Assembly: GCA_902384685.1 (NCBI GenBank)
Contig: CABMCU010000052.1
Coordinates: forward strand, 1 to 46,744
Direction: 5' to 3'
Length of the DNA: 46,744 bases
Source: an uncultured archaeon
GTDB taxonomy: Archaea > Thermoplasmatota > E2 > DHVEG-1
Shown here: piece by piece, positions 18,667 to 28,340 of the stretch
How positions within the stretch are numbered: the first letter of the stretch is position 1
How the letters are laid out: every line of letters starts with the position of its first letter
Translations under genes and position numbers: made by a program
Notes under the pieces: model-generated
Told to the model about the DNA's origin: nothing
Seen by the model: only the letters and a program-made list of their open reading frames with translations
Database searches by the model: none

Positions 18667-19773
18667 TTGAATCGAAAAGGATTTGCGGTTGGAATCATAC
18701 TCTTATTCGTTGGAACAGGTATCATTCCATCTACTGCACAAGATAATGAGAAACCATCTTTACTAACATCGGTTGGGAAGTGGTGGTATGTTGGTGGTGA
18801 TGGACCAGGGAACTATACAAAGATTCAGAATGCGGTTAATGCATCATCCGACGGTGATACTGTATTTGTCTATGATGATTCATCACCATATATAGGGGTT
18901 GTATTGGTTTGGAAATCACTGACGATTCAAGGTGAAAATAAAAATACAACAGTCATAGATTCTGGTGGTTTTATTATCTCTGTAAGTAATGTGACCATCA
19001 GTAGTTTTACGATTCAGAATTCAGAAACAGGTGTGTACATCATTGGTTACGGACAACCGACGTGTTACAACATGATAAATAATAATATTTTTTTAAATGT
19101 CTCAATCGGTGTGAATGTATATTCTGATGATTGGCCGTATGACAATACGAATGCAACAAAATATGGAGATAATTTCATCTCCAACAATGTTATTGTTTAT
19201 ACGAAAACTTTAGGCATAACAATAGTGAATGGTCATCATAATGTCGTTATTGGGAACGATGTTTCACAGGACGAGAGATACCGTAATCCGGACATTGTTG
19301 GTTTAGGAATAGGTGTCGAAGGTTCATTCAATAATATTTCCTACAACAATGTTCATGATAACTACATGGGTATTCATTTAGGTGGGAATGGAAATGTGAT
19401 TTATCGAAATACTATCACGAACAATTATAACACAGGAACGCATGTTATCAATCCTTCTTCTACTAATGTTATACAAAATAATTTTGTGGATAATCAGAAG
19501 AATGTACGGATATGGATGTTTGGGGTACCTCGGTCGTTTGTATCGCAATTAACTTTTAATGAGAATTATTGGGGTAGTGCAAGGACGTTTCCTTATCCAA
19601 TCGGTGGGTTTTATTGTTACAATATAGAATTAATAGGCTACCTATTGGGGTTACTTTTTGGACAGGAACTTGCGATTAAAATTATTAATATGTTGGTAGA
19701 ATACTATCCAAATTTTGTACGATTTGACTGGCATCCAGCACAAGAACCCTATGACATCCCTGGTGTGAGTTAA
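18667..19773 (+). CDS. secreted right-handed parallel beta-helix (NosD-like) protein
   Basis: 368 aa; likely TTG start; NYTKIQNAVNASSDGDTVFVYD... and N-rich NISYNNVHDNYMGIHLGGNGNVIYRNTITNN repeats. Confidence 0.75.
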   Translation: MNRKGFAVGIILLFVGTGIIPSTAQDNEKPSLLTSVGKWWYVGGDGPGNYTKIQNAVNASSDGDTVFVYDDSSPYIGVVLVWKSLTIQGENKNTTVIDSGGFIISVSNVTISSFTIQNSETGVYIIGYGQPTCYNMINNNIFLNVSIGVNVYSDDWPYDNTNATKYGDNFISNNVIVYTKTLGITIVNGHHNVVIGNDVSQDERYRNPDIVGLGIGVEGSFNNISYNNVHDNYMGIHLGGNGNVIYRNTITNNYNTGTHVINPSSTNVIQNNFVDNQKNVRIWMFGVPRSFVSQLTFNENYWGSARTFPYPIGGFYCYNIELIGYLLGLLFGQELAIKIINMLVEYYPNFVRFDWHPAQEPYDIPGVS

Positions 19774-19827
19774 AGCCGTGTCAATGTTTCTATGATGTAT
19801 TTTTATCTTTTCCAAACATTTATATTG
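19769..19827 (+). promoter_or_regulatory. recurrent promoter element copy (long-spacer type), overlapping the stop codon of the upstream gene
   Basis: GTTAAAGCCGTGTCAATGTTTCTATGATGTATTTTTATCTTTTCCAAACATTTATAT. Confidence 0.8.
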
Positions 19828-19882
19828 CACCACAGAATATTAAATCCTATATAACCCATTTTTAGGGGAGGAAGAAGGAAAC

Positions 19883-21172
19883 ATGCGAAACAAAATCATA
19901 GGAATTTTTGTAGGGGGAATATTAATTATTGCTGGATTTACCAGTATTCCTATTCAAGCAGGGCCTGTCCAGCAACCATTGACATCATCAGATCCCCAGA
20001 TTATTGATATGATTCAACAGGTGGACGAATCACTTTTATATTATTATAACACCCATCTTACTGCATTTGGGCCACATGTTACAGGAACTGAAACGAGCAT
20101 AAAGGTATCGCAGTACATCTATGACGAGTTTCGGGCGATGGGGATGTCTGTTGAGTTTTACAACTGGACTTTTGATGATTTAACTGATCGAAATGTGGTG
20201 GCAATATTACCAGGGACTGATACCTCAAGTAATGCGACATTTATCCTCTGTGCCCATCACGATACCGTAGCTACTTCACCAGGTGCGAACGATGATGGAT
20301 CCGGAGTAGCAGCGGTCCTTGCCATTGCAAAGATTTTAAGTCATTACTCGTTTAATTATACCATTCGTTTCATTACTTTTTCGGCGGAAGAAGAAAGATG
20401 TTATGGGAGTTTTTTGTATGCACGAGATGCGTCTCAACAAGGCGACAATATCGTTGCAGTCATCCAAGCAGATGAAATTGGATATACCGATACGACGGTT
20501 GGCGGGTTAACCCTCGTTTTTAACTGTCCTGAACGATCAAAATGGATCGCAGATTTTGCAACAACGGTGAATACGTTGTATAGAAACCAGACAAACATAA
20601 CTGTTGAAACAGATCCGAATGTTATGGCGTCCGATCATCAATCATTCATTGATTACGGGTTTGATGCAGTGTTCCCTGTTCAATATGATTGGCCCTACCC
20701 GTGGGGTCATTCACAGAACGATACCTCTGATCGACTCAATTGGACCTACCTTACGAAAGCAACAAAACTCTTACTTGCAGTTGTCGCAGAACTCGCAAGT
20801 ACACCACTCGAACTTCAAATGATTATCACAGAGCCCTTCCAAGGGTACTTATATTTTTTCAACCATCCACTTCTCCCGCTTAATTTTTGGAAAAGGAATT
20901 ACCATTGCCTTCGAGGGACAACCTTTATCCTTGGCTTAGCGAATTTGTATGTCGATGTGATCCCATCATATAATAACATTAAATACGTCCTCTTCTGTAT
21001 CGACGGAAATCAAATAGATTGGCAAACGGGAGCTGCACCGCACTACGAATGGACAATCCAAATGGGACCTATTTATCCTATTATTGGTAGACACAGTGTG
21101 GAAGTCTATGCGTATACTACATCGGGAAAAGTTGCATCTGATGAAATAAATGTCTTTCTTTTCACGCTATGA
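19883..21172 (+). CDS. secreted M28-family aminopeptidase
   Basis: 429 aa; signal peptide; CAHHDTVATSPGANDDGSGVAAVLA, FSAEEERCYGS, ASDHQSFIDYG zinc-ligand motifs. Confidence 0.85.
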   Translation: MRNKIIGIFVGGILIIAGFTSIPIQAGPVQQPLTSSDPQIIDMIQQVDESLLYYYNTHLTAFGPHVTGTETSIKVSQYIYDEFRAMGMSVEFYNWTFDDLTDRNVVAILPGTDTSSNATFILCAHHDTVATSPGANDDGSGVAAVLAIAKILSHYSFNYTIRFITFSAEEERCYGSFLYARDASQQGDNIVAVIQADEIGYTDTTVGGLTLVFNCPERSKWIADFATTVNTLYRNQTNITVETDPNVMASDHQSFIDYGFDAVFPVQYDWPYPWGHSQNDTSDRLNWTYLTKATKLLLAVVAELASTPLELQMIITEPFQGYLYFFNHPLLPLNFWKRNYHCLRGTTFILGLANLYVDVIPSYNNIKYVLFCIDGNQIDWQTGAAPHYEWTIQMGPIYPIIGRHSVEVYAYTTSGKVASDEINVFLFTL

Positions 21173-21194
21173 ATTTTCTAAATGGAAATAATCA

Positions 21195-21280
21195 ACAAAA
21201 AAAGAATTAGCACAAAAAACTTAAGTCTTGAAACCCTGTTAATGCTTATCTCAAAAATGATGATAGTTTTATATATTATA
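21195..21280 (+). promoter_or_regulatory. degenerate recurrent element copy
   Basis: ATTAGCACAAAAAACTTAAGTCTTGAAACCCTGTTAATGCTTATCTC...TTTTATATATT. Confidence 0.5.
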
Positions 21281-21337
21281 AGAAAAAACCTAAAATCAAT
21301 CCTATACTCCATTGTTTACGTCACGTCGACATGCGTT

Positions 21338-21366
21338 TATACCGTGTTAATGCATCAATTAATCCT
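21338..21366 (+). promoter_or_regulatory. partial recurrent element core
   Basis: TATACCGTGTTAATGCATCAATTAATCC; no plus-strand gene follows. Confidence 0.35.
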
Positions 21367-21442
21367 TACTTATTTGGAGGTTACTATTTACGATTGGTTC
21401 TGACGTATTAAAAAGGATATTAAAAAAAAAATAAAAAAATTT

Positions 21443-22144
21443 TTAACGTCGTTTTCTTAAAAATATTAATGCAATTGCTACCGCTGCTATTACAAGGACT
21501 ATTTCGAAACCAGGTGTTTTCGTCTCAGAACCCGATTTATCATTATTCGATGTACCATTGGTATTATTCGTGCCATTTGTACCGTCGGTGCCACTAGTTT
21601 CTCCATAGTGTGGGAATTTTTCATTAGGAGCCCAGTCTCCCCACCATTCTGCAGTTTGATCCCCAATCGTGGTATATTCGATAGCATATCCCCAGAGTGT
21701 TACCATTGATGTATCGCCGAGAGCATCAAGAACAACGCTAATGGTATTTCCAGAAATAGTGACATTTTGTTGTGAAGTAAAATTTGTCCCTTTCATTCCG
21801 AAGCCACCGCCACTTCCGTTCGTATATGAGAACCAATATTGAGTATCAGTGCTATTGTAGTATACCCAGTAAATAACCTTATCAGATGTTTGAATGGTTC
21901 CTGATACTTTCAAACTTAGTGTTATTTTGTTATCGTTCACCGTATAGGAGACTTCCGTGATATCGATATTTGGTTTATTCCCAACATTTCCCTGCCATGA
22001 CCAACCCGTTCCGGAGACTGATTGTGCCCAATGCCAAACATCACCAGTTCCATCGGAAATACTCGTGGCTGCTACCGTGAAGCACGAACCTAGCAGGATC
22101 AACAAGATTGTTATTACTATACCACTATTTCTGAGTTTTATCAT
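21443..22144 (-). CDS. secreted protein with PGF-CTERM-type archaeosortase signal
   Basis: 233 aa; signal peptide; C-term TPGFEIVLVIAAVAIALIFLRKRR after a T/N/G-rich linker. Confidence 0.75.
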   Translation of the reverse strand: MIKLRNSGIVITILLILLGSCFTVAATSISDGTGDVWHWAQSVSGTGWSWQGNVGNKPNIDITEVSYTVNDNKITLSLKVSGTIQTSDKVIYWVYYNSTDTQYWFSYTNGSGGGFGMKGTNFTSQQNVTISGNTISVVLDALGDTSMVTLWGYAIEYTTIGDQTAEWWGDWAPNEKFPHYGETSGTDGTNGTNNTNGTSNNDKSGSETKTPGFEIVLVIAAVAIALIFLRKRR

Positions 22145-22216
22145 AATTTACCTCCAAAATAGCAGAAGAGGTGAGTTCTTTTAAACGTATCGAAAAAATT
22201 AACATAGGAATTGTAT

Positions 22217-22245
22217 ATTAAAACCGTGTCAATGCTTGACCGATA
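22217..22245 (+). promoter_or_regulatory. recurrent element core, ~120 bp from a separate TATA-like site
   Basis: TTAAAACCGTGTCAATGCTTGACC. Confidence 0.55.
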
Positions 22246-22380
22246 CTTGGAAATGGTACTGAGTTGTAGTAGATTAAAATGGAGTCGAATATCTCGTATC
22301 TTTCAATACTTTCTATCATGTACTCCTCATCAGAAAACATTATATAGTATCTAGTTTGTTAACGAGAGCAAGGGACCCTT

Positions 22381-24321
22381 ATGAAGAAAGTAATAGCAGT
22401 TGTTATAATAGGGATTTTTGTCGTAAGTGGATTAACAGCAAGTAACGCATTAAAACCAGACTATTTAGTTGAGAAAAAAACCGAGACGATATCGTTATCT
22501 GAGATGCAAATTGTTGACACTGGTACTTATGTTTCAATAGCGCTAGCGGAATCAACCTCACTACTTATGAAAACAGGTGAACCAGTGATACCAAAAATTA
22601 CCCAGGTCTATACTCTTCCTTTTCAATCTCGCGCTATCCAAGTATCTGTTGATTTTTCGCAATCATATACACAAAGTCTTGGAAAGAAGCTTCGGCCTGC
22701 ACCTCAGGTAGTAATTGATGGCGAAGAAACAACAGAAACGCAAGTGACTCCGTCAGAGACGGTCTATCAAAGCTCTGAAATCTACCCTGCGCACTCATTT
22801 ACCTATTCCACTAGCACCGGAGTTGTTGGGACAGAGCATGTGGTGTTTCTTTCTGTAACGGTCTACCCCATTCGCTATTCTCCTTTGGAGAATACACTTT
22901 TTATCAGCCAAGAATACAGTATCACGATTAGCTATGAACAACCAACGAGACCGATGCAGTTTTCAAATACGTATGATTTATTGGTGATCGCTCCTAATGA
23001 GTTTAAAGAAGCCTTACAGCCACTTGTTAACCATAAAAACGCTTTTGGGATGAACACGACGCTTGTCACTCTTGAAACAATATACGGTGAAATCACTGAA
23101 GGGCGAGACGCTGCAGAGAATGTTAAGTTATATATTAAGAAAGCAATTGAGGAAGAAGGGATTACCTATGTGCTGCTCGTCGGTGGGATGAAACGAGAGA
23201 AAGAACAATTTTATCTTCCGGTGAGATACACAAACAATCATGCTGGGAAAGATTTTGAATTTGGTGTGTTAAGCGATCTTTATTTTGCTGATATTTACAA
23301 AAACAATGGCACTGCATTTGAAGATTGGGATAGCAATGGAAACGGAATTTTTGCAGAGTACACGGATGCCAAGAGAGATATCATTGATGGATCACCTGAT
23401 GTCTATGTTGGTCGACTTGCATGTAGTTCAGTAGAAGAAGTAGACGTTATGGTTGAAAAAATAATTAATTATGAGAAGAGTCCTGCTGCTGATGCTTGGT
23501 TCAATCGAATGCTTCTCATCGGTGGTGATACATACCCTGAGTTAGGAGGCATCGGAGAATATGAAGCAGAGCTTGATACGAATGTTTCTGCAAGTTTTAT
23601 GACCGGTTTTGAATTTGAACGATTATGGGCATCAACTGGTGCTCTCACCGATCAAAAGAGTGTTGAACAGGCGATTAACGCTGGTGCTGGATTTATTCAT
23701 TGCGCGGGTCATGCGAATCCTTCAATCTTAGTGACCTTTCCTCCGCTGGATGCAGATAAATCAGAGAAGATCACGATCCTTGGGATGTATAATATTCCGC
23801 CAGTTAATGCAATCTACGCCCTGTTTTATTATAAGACAGGTATTGCTGGAGCTCTTGAAAAGCTACAGGAGCCCTGGATGCCACGGCTTACAAACGGTGA
23901 AAAACAACCAGTTGTTGTCTGCGGTGGTTGTCATAATAGTCAGTTTAACGTCACATCGCAGAATATTTTGACCTATGGATTCCCCTATGCTTATGGTTAT
24001 GGTATTCATGCTCCGAAATGCTGGAGCTGGTGGCTGATGAGCAAAGAAAACGGCGGTGCGATCGCAACGATGGCGAACACAGGACTTGGCATGGGATTAG
24101 GAGGATTTGATTATCCCTCAGGTCTTGACGGATGGCTTCTTCCACGGTTCTTCTACAACTATGGGCAGCTTGGACGACACCATGTGGGGGAAGCACATAG
24201 CGCTGCTATCGCTGATTATGTAAATGAATTTAATATCAATACTGGCGACGCAGATCGTCAAATGGTAGAACAGTGGGTCCTTCTTGGTGATCCAAGTCTG
24301 ATGATTGGAGGATATCCATAA
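22381..24321 (+). CDS. secreted gingipain-like C25 peptidase with propeptide
   Basis: 646 aa; signal peptide; YDLLVIAPNEFKEALQPLVNHKN, YVLLVGGMKREK, DVYVGRLACSS, FIHCAGHANPS, VVCGGCHNSQFN, LLGDPSLMIGGYP. Confidence 0.9.
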   Translation: MKKVIAVVIIGIFVVSGLTASNALKPDYLVEKKTETISLSEMQIVDTGTYVSIALAESTSLLMKTGEPVIPKITQVYTLPFQSRAIQVSVDFSQSYTQSLGKKLRPAPQVVIDGEETTETQVTPSETVYQSSEIYPAHSFTYSTSTGVVGTEHVVFLSVTVYPIRYSPLENTLFISQEYSITISYEQPTRPMQFSNTYDLLVIAPNEFKEALQPLVNHKNAFGMNTTLVTLETIYGEITEGRDAAENVKLYIKKAIEEEGITYVLLVGGMKREKEQFYLPVRYTNNHAGKDFEFGVLSDLYFADIYKNNGTAFEDWDSNGNGIFAEYTDAKRDIIDGSPDVYVGRLACSSVEEVDVMVEKIINYEKSPAADAWFNRMLLIGGDTYPELGGIGEYEAELDTNVSASFMTGFEFERLWASTGALTDQKSVEQAINAGAGFIHCAGHANPSILVTFPPLDADKSEKITILGMYNIPPVNAIYALFYYKTGIAGALEKLQEPWMPRLTNGEKQPVVVCGGCHNSQFNVTSQNILTYGFPYAYGYGIHAPKCWSWWLMSKENGGAIATMANTGLGMGLGGFDYPSGLDGWLLPRFFYNYGQLGRHHVGEAHSAAIADYVNEFNINTGDADRQMVEQWVLLGDPSLMIGGYP

Positions 24322-24374
24322 TTCTATTTTCCTTTTTATTTATTCAAGCCATCGATTAGCCCAATAGCCTGGGT

Positions 24375-24434
24375 CGTAAAACCGTGTCAATGCTTCTGTT
24401 TCTGTATTTTTATCTTTTCCAAACATTTATATTC
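24375..24434 (+). promoter_or_regulatory. recurrent promoter element copy (long-spacer type)
   Basis: GTAAAACCGTGTCAATGCTTCTGTTTCTGTATTTTTATCTTTTCCAAACATTTATATTC. Confidence 0.85.
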
Positions 24435-24491
24435 AATGACAGGATATTAAATCCTATATAACCCATTCTTAAGGGGAGGACGGAGGAAAAC

Positions 24492-26135
24492 ATGCGAAGG
24501 AAAATCATAGGAATTTTTATGTGTATATTGATGGTTGTGTCTGTTGTTTTACCCGTAGCAGGAAATCTGAACAAAAGCGAAAATGAGAAATCCATACAAT
24601 TCGTTGGCCTAGTGACCAAGAGTATTCCTACATCTCAGATGAATGTACCATTGACACGTGTTACACCAAGGCCGTTGTATAGCGAAGATTTCGATCCGCT
24701 CGATGAACACATTATTGTGACCGTCACTATTAACGAAATACGAGCACTTAAGACAATCGATATCCTCTCCAATCCTGATTTTTATCTCAAGGTAACAATC
24801 AATGACACAGAATTTGTCAGCGATGTCTGGGAAAACATGAGGTATCTTGAAAATCTGAATTGGTCTGCCTCCTGCGAGGTTCTAAAAGATACTGAGTTGG
24901 TGAATATCACCATTGCACTATGGGATAAGGGCACTGGGGTGGACCTTCTTTGTGATATTAGTCGAGATTACGGATCTTTTCAACAGCGCCGTACTGCAGA
25001 GTTGACATACAGTATTGCGACAGGCGTCTGGTGGGGTGATGATAATTCTTGGGATGATATGAGTGGAATTGGACGACTCAGCGGAATCGATGATCATAGT
25101 ATTTACGAAGAAGACAGAGACTGTGAACTCTGGTTTACGATTACGCAAACTGATTTCGATGGGGATGGACTTCCCTATTGGCTTGAAGTGAATATGTACA
25201 ATACCAGTCCTCTCATAAACAATCTCGGTGAAGATGCAGATGGTGATGGCATTCCCATTGAGTGGGAATATAGATTTGGACTACATTATTACGAAGGGTA
25301 TGGATATTACAATGATTTTGATCCCTTCGTGTGGGAGGATCATGCAACCCAAGATTGGGACAACGATGGGTTAACCAACATCGAGGAATACAAAACATGG
25401 CAATGGGGATCCGATCCATGGCAACAAGATATCTTCATTGAACTGGATCAGATGGAAATAGGCCCAAAAGGCAAAGGCAGTTTTGTACCAATTGAAGCAT
25501 TTGACATATTACGAGATTCGTATGCAAGGCACAACATTGTGTGGCATATCGATGATGGTCGACTTGGAGGTGGTGAAAAAACTATTCCCTTCAGGGAACA
25601 TGTAAATGATAATGATCTTAGTTTATTGTACTGGAAATACTTCATGCACGGGGATGCACAGAACTGGCGACGCGGTGTGTTCCGCTGGTGTATCGTCGGG
25701 TATAATTTATCCTGGGTAATAGGCCGCTCGGCACCAGGTTTCATCTTCGAATCAAAAATCAATGAGACATCTGCCGTTGATTGCCTCTACATCTCAACAC
25801 TGTACCATGACATGCGTGCAAAAATCTTTCCGATTATCGATGGTCTGCATCGAGGAACATTCAATAGAGAAATGAATCGAGCGTCTGTGTATGCGGGTGT
25901 TATTATGCATGAAACCGGGCATACATTAGGCATCTATGCCCCAGGATGTGATGCACCAGATTGTGTATGGCCGTGGCAAAGTAATTACTGGTTATATGCG
26001 CCTTATAAGAGCTGTATGAATTACCGGTATACCTATAGAGGAATCGTTGATTATTCAGATGGTTCTCGAGGGAAAAACGATTTTGATGATTGGGACGTTA
26101 TTGATCTTACATTGTTCAATCCGTCAGCCTCATAA
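24492..26135 (+). CDS. secreted zinc metallopeptidase-like protein (metzincin-like)
   Basis: 547 aa; signal peptide; Ca-binding-type DADGDGIPIEWEYRFG; HETGHTLGIYAPGC and downstream CMNYRY (Met-turn-like). Confidence 0.7.
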   Translation: MRRKIIGIFMCILMVVSVVLPVAGNLNKSENEKSIQFVGLVTKSIPTSQMNVPLTRVTPRPLYSEDFDPLDEHIIVTVTINEIRALKTIDILSNPDFYLKVTINDTEFVSDVWENMRYLENLNWSASCEVLKDTELVNITIALWDKGTGVDLLCDISRDYGSFQQRRTAELTYSIATGVWWGDDNSWDDMSGIGRLSGIDDHSIYEEDRDCELWFTITQTDFDGDGLPYWLEVNMYNTSPLINNLGEDADGDGIPIEWEYRFGLHYYEGYGYYNDFDPFVWEDHATQDWDNDGLTNIEEYKTWQWGSDPWQQDIFIELDQMEIGPKGKGSFVPIEAFDILRDSYARHNIVWHIDDGRLGGGEKTIPFREHVNDNDLSLLYWKYFMHGDAQNWRRGVFRWCIVGYNLSWVIGRSAPGFIFESKINETSAVDCLYISTLYHDMRAKIFPIIDGLHRGTFNREMNRASVYAGVIMHETGHTLGIYAPGCDAPDCVWPWQSNYWLYAPYKSCMNYRYTYRGIVDYSDGSRGKNDFDDWDVIDLTLFNPSAS

Positions 26136-26175
26136 TCGAGGAATCCCTCTTTTTTTCTCTATTTTATTTGTCATT

Positions 26176-26248
26176 TGATTCGCACAAAAAACATTAAGTT
26201 TATCAAACCATTTCAATGCTTCTGTTTCTAAGGATATGTTTTTAAGGA
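26176..26248 (+). promoter_or_regulatory. recurrent promoter element copy (short-spacer type)
   Basis: TTGATTCGCACAAAAAACATTAAGTTTATCAAACCATTTCAATGCTTCTGTTTCTAAGGATATGTTTTTAAGG. Confidence 0.75.
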
Positions 26249-26397
26249 AGTAAATATAGGAATATAATAAAAAAAATGAAAATTTTTCTTAATTTTTTTT
26301 TATTTCGTTCAATTATCATAAGAAAACTCTAATATACTCACAGTGGTGTATATTATATCCTATAGGACCCATTTTTTTCAGGGGTGGAAACGTAAAC

Positions 26398-27516
26398 ATG
26401 AGAAGGAAAATCATTGGCATTTTTGTATGTACGCTGATGATAATAACTTGTAGTATACCTGTTCTCGGGGATTGTATTACTATACAAAATGAAGATAATC
26501 ATTTACAAAAAAATAACCATGATTTTTATAAAAAAATAAATCATGATGTTCGATCTGTAGCAGAATTTGAGCCTGTTGATGAATTGATTATTACATGGGT
26601 GATGGGATGGTATGATATGCAACAATATTTCATTGATATCATTCAAGCAGCACAGGATGCTGTACATATTAGAATTAATATCGATAATGAAATGCAAAAA
26701 ATAGGACTTATATCAGACTTAACAGCGGCAGGGGTTCCCTTAGATAATATTACGATGACATGTATTCCGACCGATACGTTTTGGTGTAGAGATTATGGTC
26801 CTTTTTTTGTTGAAAAAAATGATGAACTTGCTATTGTTGATTTTAGTTATGTAGGATGGTTAAATAGACCTATTGATAATTTATATCCTACGTTGTATGG
26901 GAGGATTAACAATATCGATTATAGTTTTTATACAAACTTTTTACTCTGTTTGCAAGGGGGTAATTACATGACAGATGGGGAAGGTCAGGCGATGATTGCT
27001 GAAGGACCGCTTCATAGGAGGTTTTTAAATAGATTTTTAACAAATGAAGAAATAATCGATGTATTGAAATCAAATTTAGGTCTTGATGAAGTACATATCT
27101 TTAAATCACAACAGGATGATGGCACGGGACATATTGATATGTATTCAAAACTATTAGATGAAAATACGGTGTTAGTAGGATCGTGGGATCCTACTGATGT
27201 TAATTATCAGATTTTAGAAGATAATGCTATTAATTTTTCCTACCTTGGTTTAAATGTGATACGAATCCCTATGTTGCGAAATTCATCCTCAGACTATCCC
27301 ATTATCTGGAGTTATACAAATTCCCTTATAATCAATGGAACTCATAAAAAAGTCGTGCTCGTGCCCCAATACAATGTTTCAGCGGATTCTGTCGCACTCT
27401 CAATTTACCAACAAGCAATGCCAGACTATGAAATACGTGGAATAGATTGTAGAATAATAATACCCTTAGGCGGGGCTATTCATTGTACGACGATGACAAG
27501 ACCACTCATAGACTAA
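26398..27516 (+). CDS. secreted agmatine deiminase / Porphyromonas-type peptidylarginine deiminase family protein
   Basis: 372 aa; signal peptide MRRKIIGIFVCTLMIITCSIPVLG; WCRDYGPFF, GGNYMTDGEGQAM, DDGTGHIDMYSKLL, LGGAIHCTTMTRP catalytic motifs. Confidence 0.85.
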   Translation: MRRKIIGIFVCTLMIITCSIPVLGDCITIQNEDNHLQKNNHDFYKKINHDVRSVAEFEPVDELIITWVMGWYDMQQYFIDIIQAAQDAVHIRINIDNEMQKIGLISDLTAAGVPLDNITMTCIPTDTFWCRDYGPFFVEKNDELAIVDFSYVGWLNRPIDNLYPTLYGRINNIDYSFYTNFLLCLQGGNYMTDGEGQAMIAEGPLHRRFLNRFLTNEEIIDVLKSNLGLDEVHIFKSQQDDGTGHIDMYSKLLDENTVLVGSWDPTDVNYQILEDNAINFSYLGLNVIRIPMLRNSSSDYPIIWSYTNSLIINGTHKKVVLVPQYNVSADSVALSIYQQAMPDYEIRGIDCRIIIPLGGAIHCTTMTRPLID

Positions 27517-27612
27517 ATTAAAAACCATATTCTCAGGAAATTTGTAGTTGAACAGTTGTTCCAGCATTTCCCCAATGCGTTCCCACTACTACAACAGCTC
27601 AGGGGATACTAA
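27517..27612 (+). pseudogene. in-frame C-terminal tag beyond the deiminase stop codon
   Basis: After TAA (27514-27516) the same frame reads IKNHILRKFVVEQLFQHFPNAFPLLQQLRGY*; homologous at DNA and protein level to the C-term of 15142..16464. Confidence 0.7.
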
Positions 27613-27618
27613 AAATTC

Positions 27619-28242
27619 TTATCTCTTTTCAAGCTCTTTTCGTATTCCTCGTAGCTCCGCTAAAATATCCTTGGATATTCCACTACCGCTGATATCATTT
27701 ACACCGTCTCCTAAACGTGATTGCATTACTCGTTTCATAATTTCCTCTTTTAAAGGTTCTGGATTTCTAACACCGAGTATCTGCCCCTCAGGTCCAGTAA
27801 TACCACTCCCAGCACTTGCTCCACCCATAGAACCGGTTCCTGCAGTATACGAATTTACACGATGGAGATGAAAGATCTGTTCAATAGGACCTTGATCAAC
27901 ACTGATATGCTGTATTCTTGCATAGGGGATTGTTCTTCTGTACTTCCACCATATCCCCCGATGAATGAGTATCCCCTGTTCTCCAAGAGCATATCGGTAA
28001 CGAGGATAATACATTAAAATCCAGATATTGTAAACGATGAAAACAGAAACAAGGACAATAGTTCCAATCAGAAAAATCCAGAGAGGGATATCTTTACCAG
28101 GATCCGATAATGGTGTATAATACCATCCTAAAAGAGTCCCAAGTGAAAAGAAAATCCATATCATACCAAAAATAATTATTCCTTTAACTCTCCATACTTT
28201 TTTCGCTGCAGGATCAAGCATTCTCCATTCTTTTTCTACCAT
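27619..28242 (-). CDS. membrane protein with bacterial PH (bPH2/DUF304-like) domain
   Basis: RYRYALGEQGILIHRGIWWKYRRTIPYARIQHISVDQGPIEQIFHLHRVNSYTAG; likely start MVEKEWRMLD at 28242 (ORF extends to 28311). Confidence 0.75.
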   Translation of the reverse strand: MVEKEWRMLDPAAKKVWRVKGIIIFGMIWIFFSLGTLLGWYYTPLSDPGKDIPLWIFLIGTIVLVSVFIVYNIWILMYYPRYRYALGEQGILIHRGIWWKYRRTIPYARIQHISVDQGPIEQIFHLHRVNSYTAGTGSMGGASAGSGITGPEGQILGVRNPEPLKEEIMKRVMQSRLGDGVNDISGSGISKDILAELRGIRKELEKR

Positions 28243-28340
28243 TATTCTCGATGATAGAAAAGAAAGAAGGGTTAAAAGATGTTGCGATAATATATTTGAA
28301 CAAAACATCAAAATATAAAGAGTTGATTTATCAAATACTC

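Noticed and set aside
27514-27516. Stop-codon reassignment (pyrrolysine/selenocysteine) to explain the in-frame TAA after the deiminase
   Set aside because: The codon is TAA, not TAG (Pyl) or TGA (Sec); mutation or ordinary readthrough is simpler.
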